64,000 nt of DNA, taken from Armatimonadota bacterium. Lineage in GTDB: Bacteria; Sysuimicrobiota; Sysuimicrobiia; Sysuimicrobiales; Kaftiobacteriaceae. Below the pieces are notes generated by a model, which saw only the letters and a list, made by a program, of their open reading frames with translations, made no database searches and had not been told where the DNA came from. Numbering within the stretch: the first letter of the stretch is position 1; every line of letters begins with the position of its first letter. The stretch spans positions 62,001 through 126,000 of the forward strand of contig JAVKHY010000007.1 in NCBI GenBank assembly GCA_031459765.1, read 5' to 3'. This document shows, in pieces, positions 52,529 through 60,388 of this stretch. Both the position numbers and the translations under genes were made by a program.

Positions 52529-54414
52529 TCGCCGCGGGATCCCTGGTGGCGGGGCGCTACGAGATCCTGGACCGGATCAGCGAGGGCGGCATGGCCACCG
52601 TCTTCCGCGCCCGGCGCCTGACCGACGGCCAGGTGGTGGCCCTCAAGATCCTGCGGGAGCAGCTTGCCTCCGACAGCGAGTTCCTCGCCCGGTTCGAGCG
52701 CGAAGCCCGGGCGGTCAGCGCCCTCTCCCATCCCCACATGGTGCGTGTCTTCGACAGCGGGGCGGACGGCAACGTGCACTTCATCGCCATGGAGTACGTG
52801 GACGGAGAGAACCTCAAGGACCTCATCCGCCGGGAGGGACCCCTGCCGCCGGCGCGGGCCGTGGAGATCGCCGCGCAGGTGGCCGACGTGCTGGAATACG
52901 CCCACGCCCACGGCATCGTGCACCGCGACATCAAGCCGCAGAATATCCTGCTCACCCGCGACGGGCAGGTCAAAGTGACCGATTTCGGCATCGCCCGGGC
53001 GATGAGCGCGGCGACGATCACCCACACCGGCACGGTGCTGGGATCGGTGCAGTACCTCTCGCCGGAGCAGGCCCGGGGCGCGCCGGTGGGGCCGTCCACC
53101 GACATCTACTCCCTCGGCATCGTGCTCTACGAGATGGTCACCGGGACGCTGCCCTTCGACGGCGACTCCCCCATCGCCACCGCCCTGGCGCACGTGAACC
53201 AGCCGCCCCCTCCGCCGCGCAGCCGCGCGCCCATGCTGCCCGTGCGCATCGAGGGCATCATCCTCTTCGCCCTGGCCAAATCGCCCTCGCGGCGGTACCG
53301 CTCGCCGGGCGAGATGCGCGGCGACCTGCTGGGCGAGACCGATCTGTGGAGCCTGGTCTCCCCGCACACGTTTCTGGAGCAGCCGGATCTGCCCCCGGCC
53401 GAGGTGTCCCCGCCGCGGCCAGGGCGCCGGGTGCGCGCTCCCGCCGTCGCCCTGGCCGCCGCCCTCCTCCTCCTGGGCGGCCTGTGGAGCGGCTGGCGGG
53501 CCTTCACCAGGTATCTCTCGGTGCCGGAGGTCGCCGTGCCCGGGCTCGTCGGCTGGCCGCTGCCGGCGGCGCAGCAGATGGTCGAGTCGGTGGGGCTGAG
53601 CCTGGTCGTGCGCGAGCGCGTCTACAACTCCGCCGTTCCGGCGGAGGCGGTCATCAGCCAGGATCAGCCGCCGGGCAAGGCCGTGAAGCGCGGCCGCGTG
53701 ATCGGCGTCGTCGTCAGCCTGGGGCCCGAGATCGTGCTGGTGCCGGACGTCCAGCGGCGCTCGCTGATGGAAGCGCGCCTGTTGATCGAGCAGCGGCGCC
53801 TCGTCGTCGGCGAACTCCGGGAGCAGTTCGACGAGGAGGTGCGCGGGGGATTCGTCATCGCCCAGGATCCCCAGCCGGGCGCCCGTGTTGAGCGCGGCCG
53901 TCCCGTCAACCTCGTCGTCAGCAAGGGCCCACCGCGCGTGGAGATGCCGCCCCTGGTGGGCCGGCCCCTCCACGACGCCCGGCGCATTCTCCAGGACCTC
54001 GGGATCACGCTGAGCGAGGTGCGGAGCGCCGCGACGACGGAGGTCGACCCGGGCATCGTCATCGAGCAGTCCCCGCGGGCCGGCACCCGGATCCGTCCCA
54101 CGGACCGGGTCGCCGTGGTCGTAGCCACGCGGCCCGGCGAGGAGAGCACGCCGCCGCCCACGCCGGTGGTCACGGCGCAGCCGGAACCTTCCGGAAGCGC
54201 GGAGGAGAAGGTGACGCGCGTGCAGGTGGTCGTGCCCGAGGGCGATCCCCAGCAGACGGTGCGCATCGTGGTCATCGACGAGCAGGGGGTGCGGACGGTC
54301 TTCGAGCGCGCCCTGCCGCCCGGAGCCCGGGTGGAAGAGACCATCCGGACGCGCGGGTACACCATCATCCAGATCTTCGTACAGAACCGCCTGATCCAGG
54401 AGGTCCGCCCCTGA
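52525..54414 (+). CDS. prkC: PASTA-domain Ser/Thr protein kinase (PrkC/PknB family)
   Basis: This transmembrane kinase senses muropeptides or lipid II in relatives. The kinase domain (residues 11-270) is intact: GRYEILDRISEGGMATVF, ALKIL, HRDIKPQN, DFGIAR and the APE-like SPEQ. A single membrane segment (about 304-326) is followed by three PASTA repeats (about 331-398, 400-467 and 470-537) and a roughly 90-residue tail. The usual partner PP2C phosphatase (normally just upstream) and rsgA (downstream) are missing from this cluster. rpe follows directly. Confidence 0.95.
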   Translation: MIAAGSLVAGRYEILDRISEGGMATVFRARRLTDGQVVALKILREQLASDSEFLARFEREARAVSALSHPHMVRVFDSGADGNVHFIAMEYVDGENLKDLIRREGPLPPARAVEIAAQVADVLEYAHAHGIVHRDIKPQNILLTRDGQVKVTDFGIARAMSAATITHTGTVLGSVQYLSPEQARGAPVGPSTDIYSLGIVLYEMVTGTLPFDGDSPIATALAHVNQPPPPPRSRAPMLPVRIEGIILFALAKSPSRRYRSPGEMRGDLLGETDLWSLVSPHTFLEQPDLPPAEVSPPRPGRRVRAPAVALAAALLLLGGLWSGWRAFTRYLSVPEVAVPGLVGWPLPAAQQMVESVGLSLVVRERVYNSAVPAEAVISQDQPPGKAVKRGRVIGVVVSLGPEIVLVPDVQRRSLMEARLLIEQRRLVVGELREQFDEEVRGGFVIAQDPQPGARVERGRPVNLVVSKGPPRVEMPPLVGRPLHDARRILQDLGITLSEVRSAATTEVDPGIVIEQSPRAGTRIRPTDRVAVVVATRPGEESTPPPTPVVTAQPEPSGSAEEKVTRVQVVVPEGDPQQTVRIVVIDEQGVRTVFERALPPGARVEETIRTRGYTIIQIFVQNRLIQEVRP

Positions 54415-55085
54415 TGCGCGAGGTGCGGCTGTCGGCCAGCATCCTGGCCGCCGACTTCACCCGTCTGGGCGACGCCGTCGCCGCGGCGGAGCGCGGCGGC
54501 GTGGACTGGATCCACATCGACGTGATGGACGGCCGGTTCGTGCCGGAGATCACCATCGGGGCGGTCATCGTGGAAGCGGTCCGCCGCGTCACCCGCCTGC
54601 CCCTCGATGTGCACCTGATGGTCGCCGAACCGGAGCGCCACATCGCCCGCTTCATCCGCGCCGGCGCCGCCTCTCTCACCGTGCACGCCGAGGCGGCCGC
54701 GGACCTGCTCCAGGCGGTCCGTCAGATCAAAGCGGCGGGCGCGCGGGCCGCGGCGGCGGTCAACCCCGCCACGCCGGCGGAGGCCCTCCTGTCCGCGCTG
54801 GACGAGGTGGACATGGTCCTGGTGATGACCGTGCATCCGGGCTATGCCGGCCAGGCCTTCATTCCGGACGTGCTGCCCAAGGTGCGCCAGGTCCGGAGCT
54901 GGCTGGACGCCCGCCCCCGCGCCGTCCATCTGCAGGTCGACGGCGGGATCAACGAGACGACGGCCAAAGAAGCGATCGCGGCGGGAGCCGATGTGCTCGT
55001 GGCGGCCCAGGCCATCTTCAACGGCCCGGGCGGCATCGAAGCCTCGGTGGCCCGCCTGCGGGCGGCGGCGACGCGGCGCGCCTGA
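54414..55085 (+). CDS. rpe: Ribulose-phosphate 3-epimerase
   Basis: Rpe interconverts ribulose-5-phosphate and xylulose-5-phosphate. The TIM barrel has LSASILAADFTRLG, HIDVMDGRFVPEITIG, PLDVHLMV, MTVHPGYAGQAFIP and LQVDGGINETT, with the metal and catalytic residues intact. It has 223 residues. Start and preceding stop share one base (TGATG). Its place after the PASTA kinase matches the Gram-positive prkC-rsgA-rpe order with rsgA removed. Confidence 0.96.
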   Translation: MREVRLSASILAADFTRLGDAVAAAERGGVDWIHIDVMDGRFVPEITIGAVIVEAVRRVTRLPLDVHLMVAEPERHIARFIRAGAASLTVHAEAAADLLQAVRQIKAAGARAAAAVNPATPAEALLSALDEVDMVLVMTVHPGYAGQAFIPDVLPKVRQVRSWLDARPRAVHLQVDGGINETTAKEAIAAGADVLVAAQAIFNGPGGIEASVARLRAAATRRA

Positions 55086-55089
55086 CCCC

Positions 55090-56121
55090 GTGGCCGGCCT
55101 GGCGTTCGTCACCCATCCCGACTGCATGAAGCACCTCACCGGTCCGGGGCACCCCGAGCGGCCGGAGCGCCTCCGGGCCGTGCTGGACGCGGTGGGGGAG
55201 GCGGAGGACCTCGAACCCCACCTGCAGCGGCTCAGTGCGGAGCCGGTGGATGAGGAGGTGCTGCGCGCCGTCCACACGCCGCAGTACATCGAACAGGTCC
55301 GCCGGATCGCCGCGGAGGGGGGAGGGGCGCTGGATCAGGACACCGTGGTGTCGCCGGCCTCCTTCGACGCCGCGCGTCTGGCGGCGGGTGCCGCGGTGGA
55401 GGCCGTTCGCGCCGCGCCGGGCACCGATCGCCGGGCCGCCTTCGCCGCCGTCCGGCCTCCGGGACATCACGCCCTGCCGGGGCGGGGGATGGGGTTCTGT
55501 CTCTTCAACAACGTGGCCTGCGCCGCGGCCGTCGCCCAGCACCAGCTGGGCCGGAGGCGCGTCCTCATCCTGGACTGGGACGTGCACCACGGCAACGGCA
55601 CGCAGGAGATCTTCTACCGCAGTCCCGCCGTCCTCTATCTCTCCCTCCACCAGGAGCACTGGTATCCGGGAACGGGGGCGATGGATGAGACGGGCGCCGG
55701 CGACGGGGTCGGGTTCACGATCAACATCCCTCTCCCCGCGGGCACCGGGGATGGGGGGTACCGCCACGCCTTCGAAGAGATCGTCCTGCCTGTGGTCACG
55801 GCCTTCGCACCCGAGGTGGTGCTGATCTCCGCGGGCTACGACGCGCACATCGACGATCCGCTGGGCGGCATGGCCCTCACCGCGCGCGGCTTCTACAACC
55901 TCACCGCGCTCGTGCGGGCGGCCCACGCCGGTCCCGTGGTCCTGGTGCTGGAGGGGGGCTACGCGCTCCCGCAGCTGGGCCGCAGCGTCGTGGCCACGCT
56001 GGGCGCACTGGCCGGTCGCCCCGCCCCGGAGGCGCCCCCCGCCGACGAGCTTCCCTACACCACGGTCAGCGCGCGGGTCCGGGCCGTGCGCCGGATTGTG
56101 CGGAACTACTGGAACATCTGA
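55090..56121 (+). CDS. Histone deacetylase family protein (AcuC/acetoin utilisation type)
   Basis: This is a zinc amidohydrolase of 343 residues. Family motifs are GHPERPERL, the active His pair in RPPGHHA, the metal ligands in ILDWDVHHGNGTQ and SAGYDAHIDDPLGG, and the terminal EGGYAL. In bacteria such proteins deacylate acetyl-lysine (AcuC) or polyamines; the target here is unknown. It starts with a GTG 4 bp after rpe, in a row with a thioesterase gene. Confidence 0.9.
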   Translation: MAGLAFVTHPDCMKHLTGPGHPERPERLRAVLDAVGEAEDLEPHLQRLSAEPVDEEVLRAVHTPQYIEQVRRIAAEGGGALDQDTVVSPASFDAARLAAGAAVEAVRAAPGTDRRAAFAAVRPPGHHALPGRGMGFCLFNNVACAAAVAQHQLGRRRVLILDWDVHHGNGTQEIFYRSPAVLYLSLHQEHWYPGTGAMDETGAGDGVGFTINIPLPAGTGDGGYRHAFEEIVLPVVTAFAPEVVLISAGYDAHIDDPLGGMALTARGFYNLTALVRAAHAGPVVLVLEGGYALPQLGRSVVATLGALAGRPAPEAPPADELPYTTVSARVRAVRRIVRNYWNI

Positions 56122-56158
56122 GACAGAGGGATTCGCCGGCGGGCCGCCGTAGGCCGTA

Positions 56159-56602
56159 GTGCCGATGGGCCTGTCGGGGAGGGTGGTGGAAACCGAGATC
56201 CGCGTGCGCTACGCCGAGACCGACGCGATGGGCGTCGTGCACCACGCCGCCTATTTCGTGTGGTTCGAACTCGGCCGGACGGAGTACACACGGGCCGTCG
56301 GGCTGCCCTACCGTCAGGTGGAGGAGGGTGGGACCCGCCTGGTGGTGGTGGAAGCGGCGGCGCGATTCCGGCGCCCGGCGCGCTATGATGATATTGTTGT
56401 AGTGCGGACGGCGGTGCGCGACGTGAGTAAAGCCACGCTGACGTTCGGGTACGAGGTGTGCACGCCGGACGGCAGGGTGCTCGCGGAGGGGCAGACGGTG
56501 CATGCCGCCACCGACCGGAGCGGTCGGCTGCGTCGGATCCCCGAGGACGTCCGCACGGCGCTGACGGCCGGGGGGAGGAACCGCCCTGCGCAACGCGAAT
56601 AA
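56159..56602 (+). CDS. 4-hydroxybenzoyl-CoA thioesterase-fold protein (YbgC-like)
   Basis: This is a hotdog-fold acyl-CoA thioesterase of 147 residues. The catalytic pattern YAETDAMGVVHHAAYFVWFE, with its Asp, is the YbgC/FadM signature. The substrate is unknown. Start choice is the GTG at 56159; the ATG at 56165 is nearly equivalent. About 100 bp without a gene follow before the S1 protein gene, and nothing recognisable is seen there. Confidence 0.87.
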   Translation: MPMGLSGRVVETEIRVRYAETDAMGVVHHAAYFVWFELGRTEYTRAVGLPYRQVEEGGTRLVVVEAAARFRRPARYDDIVVVRTAVRDVSKATLTFGYEVCTPDGRVLAEGQTVHAATDRSGRLRRIPEDVRTALTAGGRNRPAQRE

Positions 56603-56704
56603 CGGTGTCGCCGCATCCGCGGATCCCTGGGCCGGTGTCCCCCCGCCGACGCGTCCGCCGTCTTTCCCGCAGGCGTCGGGACGCAGTGCGCGGCGGGGGA
56701 CGAG

Positions 56705-57931
56705 GTGGCAGGATCGATGAGCGAGGAACGGCAGACTGTTGAGGCCCCGGAGCGCGAGGAGAAGGTGGACCTCGCCCGGGTGCCGCGTCTTGCGGAGCGG
56801 CAGATCGTCACGGGGACGGTGGTGCGCGTCGACACCGAGGGCGTGCTGGTGGACGTGGGCGCCAAGTCCGAGGGCCTCATCCCCGCCCAGGAGATGTCGC
56901 GCCCCGGCGCCACCGCCGAGGTGAACGTGGGCGACCGGATCGACGTGATGGTCCTCCGCGCCGAGGGAGAGGAGGGGAACATCATCCTCTCCAAGCGCCG
57001 GGCCGACGTGGAGATGGCGTGGCGGCGCGTCCAGGACGCGCAGCGCTCCGGTGCCATCCTGCACGCCATGGTCGTGGACAAGGTGAAGGGCGGCCTGGTG
57101 GTCGATCTCGGCCTGCGCGGGTTCGTGCCCGGCTCCCACGTCGATCTGACCCAGGCCAAGGGCCGGCGCTTCGAGTGGTTCGTCGGCCAGTCCATCCCCC
57201 TCAAGGTGCTGGAGGTGGACCGCGGCAAGGGCCGCGTCGTCCTCTCCCACCGCACGGCTGTGGAGGAGCTGCGCAAGAAGGCCAAGGAGGATCTCCTCGC
57301 CCGGCTCGAGGAGGGGCAGGTCGTGGAAGGGACGGTGAAACGTCTGACCGACTTCGGCGCCTTCATCGACCTGGGCGGGGCCGACGGCCTGCTCCCCATC
57401 AGCGAGATGTCCTGGACCTACATCAAGCACCCCTCCGAGGTCCTGCGCCGCAACCAGCACCTGCGCGTGCAGGTCCTCCGGGTGGACCGGGAGAGCAAAC
57501 GGATCTCCCTGGGCCTGAAGCAGATCCTGGACGATCCCTGGCGAGGGGTGCAGCAGCGCTATCGGACGGGCGACGTCGTGCGCGGCAAGGTGGTCCGGAC
57601 CGTCGCCTCCGGCGCCTTCGTGCGGTTGGGCGATCTGGACGCGTTCTTGCCTATCTCTGAACTGGCGGAGCGGCGCGTGGCCAAGGTGGAGGATGTGGTC
57701 AAGCCCGGCGACACCGTCGAAGCGCTGGTGGCCGAGATCCGGCCGGAGGAACGGCGGATGACGCTGTCCATCCGCAGGCTGGAGCGTGACCGGGAGCGCC
57801 GTCGGGTCCGCGAGACGCTCAAGGCCCAGGAGGACGAAGGCCGCGTGACGATCGGCGAGATCGCCGGGGCCCTGCTTCAGCAGGCGGTCGGACCGCGTCC
57901 CGACGGCGAGGGGGAGTCCTCGGGACCGTAG
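56705..57931 (+). CDS. rpsA: S1 RNA-binding domain protein (ribosomal protein S1-like)
   Basis: Four S1 domains begin at about residues 33, 115, 203 and 288. The third and fourth show the full pattern (GTVKRLTDFGAFIDLGGADGLLPISEMS, GKVVRTVASGAFVRLGDLDAFLPISEL). Four-domain S1 proteins are the usual form in high-GC and other Gram-positive-like bacteria, so a role in mRNA binding on the 30S subunit is likely. The GTG at 56705 has GGGGGA upstream; the ATG at 56717 is an alternative start. The C-terminus is acidic and low in complexity. Confidence 0.9.
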   Translation: MAGSMSEERQTVEAPEREEKVDLARVPRLAERQIVTGTVVRVDTEGVLVDVGAKSEGLIPAQEMSRPGATAEVNVGDRIDVMVLRAEGEEGNIILSKRRADVEMAWRRVQDAQRSGAILHAMVVDKVKGGLVVDLGLRGFVPGSHVDLTQAKGRRFEWFVGQSIPLKVLEVDRGKGRVVLSHRTAVEELRKKAKEDLLARLEEGQVVEGTVKRLTDFGAFIDLGGADGLLPISEMSWTYIKHPSEVLRRNQHLRVQVLRVDRESKRISLGLKQILDDPWRGVQQRYRTGDVVRGKVVRTVASGAFVRLGDLDAFLPISELAERRVAKVEDVVKPGDTVEALVAEIRPEERRMTLSIRRLERDRERRRVRETLKAQEDEGRVTIGEIAGALLQQAVGPRPDGEGESSGP

Positions 57932-57948
57932 TCGGGTCCGGACGGCAG

Positions 57949-57982
57949 GCTCCCGGCCGCGGCCCTGTTCATGCCCGGGAGC
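57949..57982 (+). terminator. Inverted repeat between the S1 gene and tRNA-Pro
   Basis: A perfect 8-bp pair GCTCCCGG (57949-57956) and CCGGGAGC (57975-57982) lies 18 bp after the S1 stop. There is no T-tract, so it is only a weak terminator candidate. It overlaps the region where a tRNA -35 box would sit. Confidence 0.4.
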
Positions 57983-57988
57983 AGACGG

Positions 57989-57994
57989 TAGAAT
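57989..57994 (+). promoter_or_regulatory. -10 element of the tRNA-Pro gene
   Basis: TAGAAT lies 11 bp before the mature tRNA 5' end. The -35 region 17 bp further up (TGTTCA) is a poor match. Confidence 0.5.
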
Positions 57995-58004
57995 AGGGAC
58001 GCGT

Positions 58005-58082
58005 CGGGGAGTGGCGCAACTTGGCCAGCGCGCACGGTTCGGGTCCGTGAGGTTGCGGGTTCAAATCCCGCCTCCCCGACCA
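58005..58082 (+). tRNA. tRNA-Pro (anticodon CGG)
   Basis: A full cloverleaf can be drawn: acceptor CGGGGAG (58005-58011) with CTCCCCG (58072-58078), D stem GCGC/GCGC, anticodon stem CACGG/CCGTG and T arm GCGGG-TTCAAAT-CCCGC. The loop TTCGGGT gives anticodon CGG at 58040-58042, reading the Pro codon CCG, with G37. The discriminator is A, and CCA is encoded (58080-58082). Confidence 0.96.
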
Positions 58083-58099
58083 GGCTTCAGGCAGGATCC

Positions 58100-58426
58100 T
58101 CACCCCGTGTGCAGCCAGGTGACGATGTGCAGCAGGACGATGCCGGCGTAGATCACGGCCGCCAGACGGACCGCGGTCAGGGTGCGCGGGTGCAGGCGCT
58201 GACCGCGGCGCACGACCACCGCGATGGCCAGGGCCAGTCCGGCCAGCGGGCCGAGCTTCATGATGAACGGCCACCACGTGTACAGGTAGGGACGCACCAG
58301 CGGATTGGCTTCCAGGAAGGTGCCGCGGCTGAGGCCCAGGTAGGTGAACACCAGGTCCAGCTCGTTGGCGATGACCAGGACAGCGTACCACCGCCACAGC
58401 TCGCCGTCGGGCCGTCGCTTGCCCAC
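58100..58426 (-). CDS. Small membrane protein (DUF5658-like)
   Basis: This 108-residue protein has about three membrane segments. The motif ELDLVFTYLGLSRGTFLEANPLVRPYL (about residues 22-48) resembles DUF5658-type small membrane proteins of unknown function. The GTG start at 58426 is well supported by GGAAGGAG 5 nt upstream. A longer reading frame exists but would run into the divergent DUF402 gene. It is transcribed towards the tRNA gene. Confidence 0.78.
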   Translation of the reverse strand: MGKRRPDGELWRWYAVLVIANELDLVFTYLGLSRGTFLEANPLVRPYLYTWWPFIMKLGPLAGLALAIAVVVRRGQRLHPRTLTAVRLAAVIYAGIVLLHIVTWLHTG

Positions 58427-58496
58427 GCGTCTCCTTCCAGGGGGGCTGGCTCCTGATTCTACGCCCGGACGACGCTTCCTCTCCCGCTCTGCCGCC

Positions 58497-59018
58497 GTGG
58501 TGAAGCCGCTCGGCGCGATCAAGGAGGTCAAGACGACGCTGGGAGGCCAGCGCCAGGAGTTCGCCTGCGCCCTGCTCGACCGGTCCCCCTCCCACGTCGT
58601 GGTCTACTACCCCGTCGGCACCCGGCGCCGGGTGGGGAGTCTGCTCCTGCCCAGGGGGACGCAGAGCTTCGGTTATTTCTGGCGGGATCGGCCCTATACC
58701 GTCTACCACTGGCTGACGCCGGAAGGCCGGACGCTGGGGTTCTATGTCAACCTGGCCGACCAGGTTGAGTTCCGCCCAGGAGAAGTGCGCTGGCGGGATC
58801 TGGCCGTGGACCTCCTCTTCAATGCCGACGGCAGCCGCGTCCAGGTCCTGGACGAGGAGGAGACGGCCGGCCTTCCACCCGACCTGCGGGCAAAGATCGA
58901 CGCCCTGCGCAACCATGTGCTGACCCACCGCGACGACCTCCTCGCCGAGGTGCGGGGAGCCACCGAGCACCTCCGGCGGCGCGGCCGACGGGGAGGCGCC
59001 CTTCGGGGGCGGCAGTGA
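58497..59018 (+). CDS. DUF402 domain protein
   Basis: This protein of about 173 residues has the DUF402 pattern YYPVGTRRRVGSLLLPRGTQSFGYFWRDRPYTVYHW, then GFYVNLADQVEFRPGEVRWRDLAVDLLFNADG. Some DUF402 proteins are nucleoside phosphatases or RNA-associated; the function here is not known. Two consecutive GTG codons (58497 and 58500) are the candidate starts, and no clear ribosome binding site precedes them. It is divergent from the small membrane protein gene. Confidence 0.82.
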   Translation: MVKPLGAIKEVKTTLGGQRQEFACALLDRSPSHVVVYYPVGTRRRVGSLLLPRGTQSFGYFWRDRPYTVYHWLTPEGRTLGFYVNLADQVEFRPGEVRWRDLAVDLLFNADGSRVQVLDEEETAGLPPDLRAKIDALRNHVLTHRDDLLAEVRGATEHLRRRGRRGGALRGRQ

Positions 59019-59060
59019 TGCCGTGCGGTCCCGGGGAGGAGAGAGGAATCGGCCGTTCGG

Positions 59061-59145
59061 GGGCGAAGACGCAGAACTGAGTTTTCGCCCAACTCACCAG
59101 CCGACGGGCACGCGCATCGGACTACGGATCGTTCCTGGGGCGAAA
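59061..59145 (+). repeat. Inverted repeats in the gap before the GT4 gene
   Basis: The gap 59019-59225 holds no convincing gene. GGGCGAA (59061-59067) pairs with TTCGCCC (59084-59090), and ATCGTT pairs with AACGAT a little downstream around a second GGGGCGAA copy. Their role is unknown. Confidence 0.4.
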
Positions 59146-59225
59146 CGATGCAGGTCTTGCTGGACCGGTCTCTATTTCCGGAGCGGCCCCGCCGCTTTGC
59201 CTCCCGAGCTTCTCCCGCCGGCCTG

Positions 59226-60386
59226 ATGACGCGCCCGTTGTGCATCGCCATGTGCAGCGAATCGTACCTCCCCCGCACCAGCGGGGTGGTCCACTCCCTG
59301 GCCGCGCTGTCCCGGGCGCTGCGCGACCGAGGGCACCGGGTCGTCATCGCCGCCCCGCGCTATCCCGGCCACACCGACGAGGATCCGGACGTCATCCGCT
59401 TTCCCTCCCTGCGGCCCCCGCATCAGCCCGACTTCCCGCTGGCGCTGCCCTACGCGCCGACGGCGTGGCGACGGCTGGACGCGGTCGGGCCCGAGCTGGT
59501 GCACACCCACGGCCCGTTCGTCATGGGCGCGGTCGCCCTGCGCTTGGCCCGGCGGCGACGGCTGCCCCTGGTCTTTACCCACCACACCCTGTACGACGAG
59601 TACGTGCACTATGCGCCGCTGCTGAGCCGCCGCGTGAGCGCCCCCGCCGTGCGGAGGTTCGTCACGGCCTACGCCAACCGCTGCGCCTGCGTCGTCGCAC
59701 CCACACGGGCCGTGGCGCAGAGGCTGCGGGAGCAGGGCGTGCGTGCGCGCATCGCGGTGATCCCCACGGGGACGATTGACCTGCAGATCTTCGCCGGTCT
59801 CGACCGCGACGGTGTGCGCGGCGCCTACGGGATCCCGCAGGACATCCCCCTGGTGGTCACGGCGAGCCGCCTCGGTCGGGAGAAGAGTGTGTCGCTGGTG
59901 CTGGAGGCCTTCGCCCGCATCGCCGCGCGGCGGCCGGGAATGCTGCTGGTCGTCGGCGGCGGGCCCGAAGAGAAGCGCCTGCGGGCCCAGGCGGCCGACC
60001 TCGGACTGCGGGAGCGTGTGGTCTTTGCCGGCGCCCTGCCGCACCGGCGGGCGCTGGCCGCCATCGCCGCCGGAGATCTCTTTCTGTACGCCTCCCAGAC
60101 CGAGACCCAGGGGATCGTGGTCGTGGAGGCGATGGCCGCGGGAGTGCCGGTGGTGGCCGTCGATGCGGCGGGGGTGTCGGAGGCGGTCGCGGACGGTCAG
60201 ACCGGCCTTCTGGCGCCGGCGGAGGCGGAGGCGCTGGCCGCCCGCGCCCTCGCCCTGCTCGACGATCCGGCCCGGCGGCGGGCGATGGGCGCCGCGGCCC
60301 GGGAGGCCGCTCGGGCCTATGCGCTGGACGCGGTCACCGACCGGATGGAGGCGCTGTATGCCTCGCTGCTCGAGAGAGGAGCCTGA
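59226..60386 (+). CDS. Glycosyltransferase family 4 (glycolipid-type)
   Basis: This is a GT-B enzyme of 386 residues. The N-terminal half shows [27 protein letters not shown] and [16 protein letters not shown]. The donor half shows [20 protein letters not shown] and the E-x7-E type motif [23 protein letters not shown]. Such sequences are typical of diacylglycerol glucosyltransferases and related glycolipid enzymes, so a membrane glycolipid product is inferred, not proven. The ATG at 59226 is chosen; an upstream ATG at 59148 would add 26 atypical residues. smc starts 2 bp after its stop. Confidence 0.88.
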   Translation: MTRPLCIAMCSESYLPRTSGVVHSLAALSRALRDRGHRVVIAAPRYPGHTDEDPDVIRFPSLRPPHQPDFPLALPYAPTAWRRLDAVGPELVHTHGPFVMGAVALRLARRRRLPLVFTHHTLYDEYVHYAPLLSRRVSAPAVRRFVTAYANRCACVVAPTRAVAQRLREQGVRARIAVIPTGTIDLQIFAGLDRDGVRGAYGIPQDIPLVVTASRLGREKSVSLVLEAFARIAARRPGMLLVVGGGPEEKRLRAQAADLGLRERVVFAGALPHRRALAAIAAGDLFLYASQTETQGIVVVEAMAAGVPVVAVDAAGVSEAVADGQTGLLAPAEAEALAARALALLDDPARRRAMGAAAREAARAYALDAVTDRMEALYASLLERGA

Positions 60387-60388
60387 CG

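Noticed and set aside
58005-58082. tRNA-Pro as an integration site for a mobile element
   Set aside because: No integrase, direct repeat of the tRNA 3' end or phage gene was found within the window.
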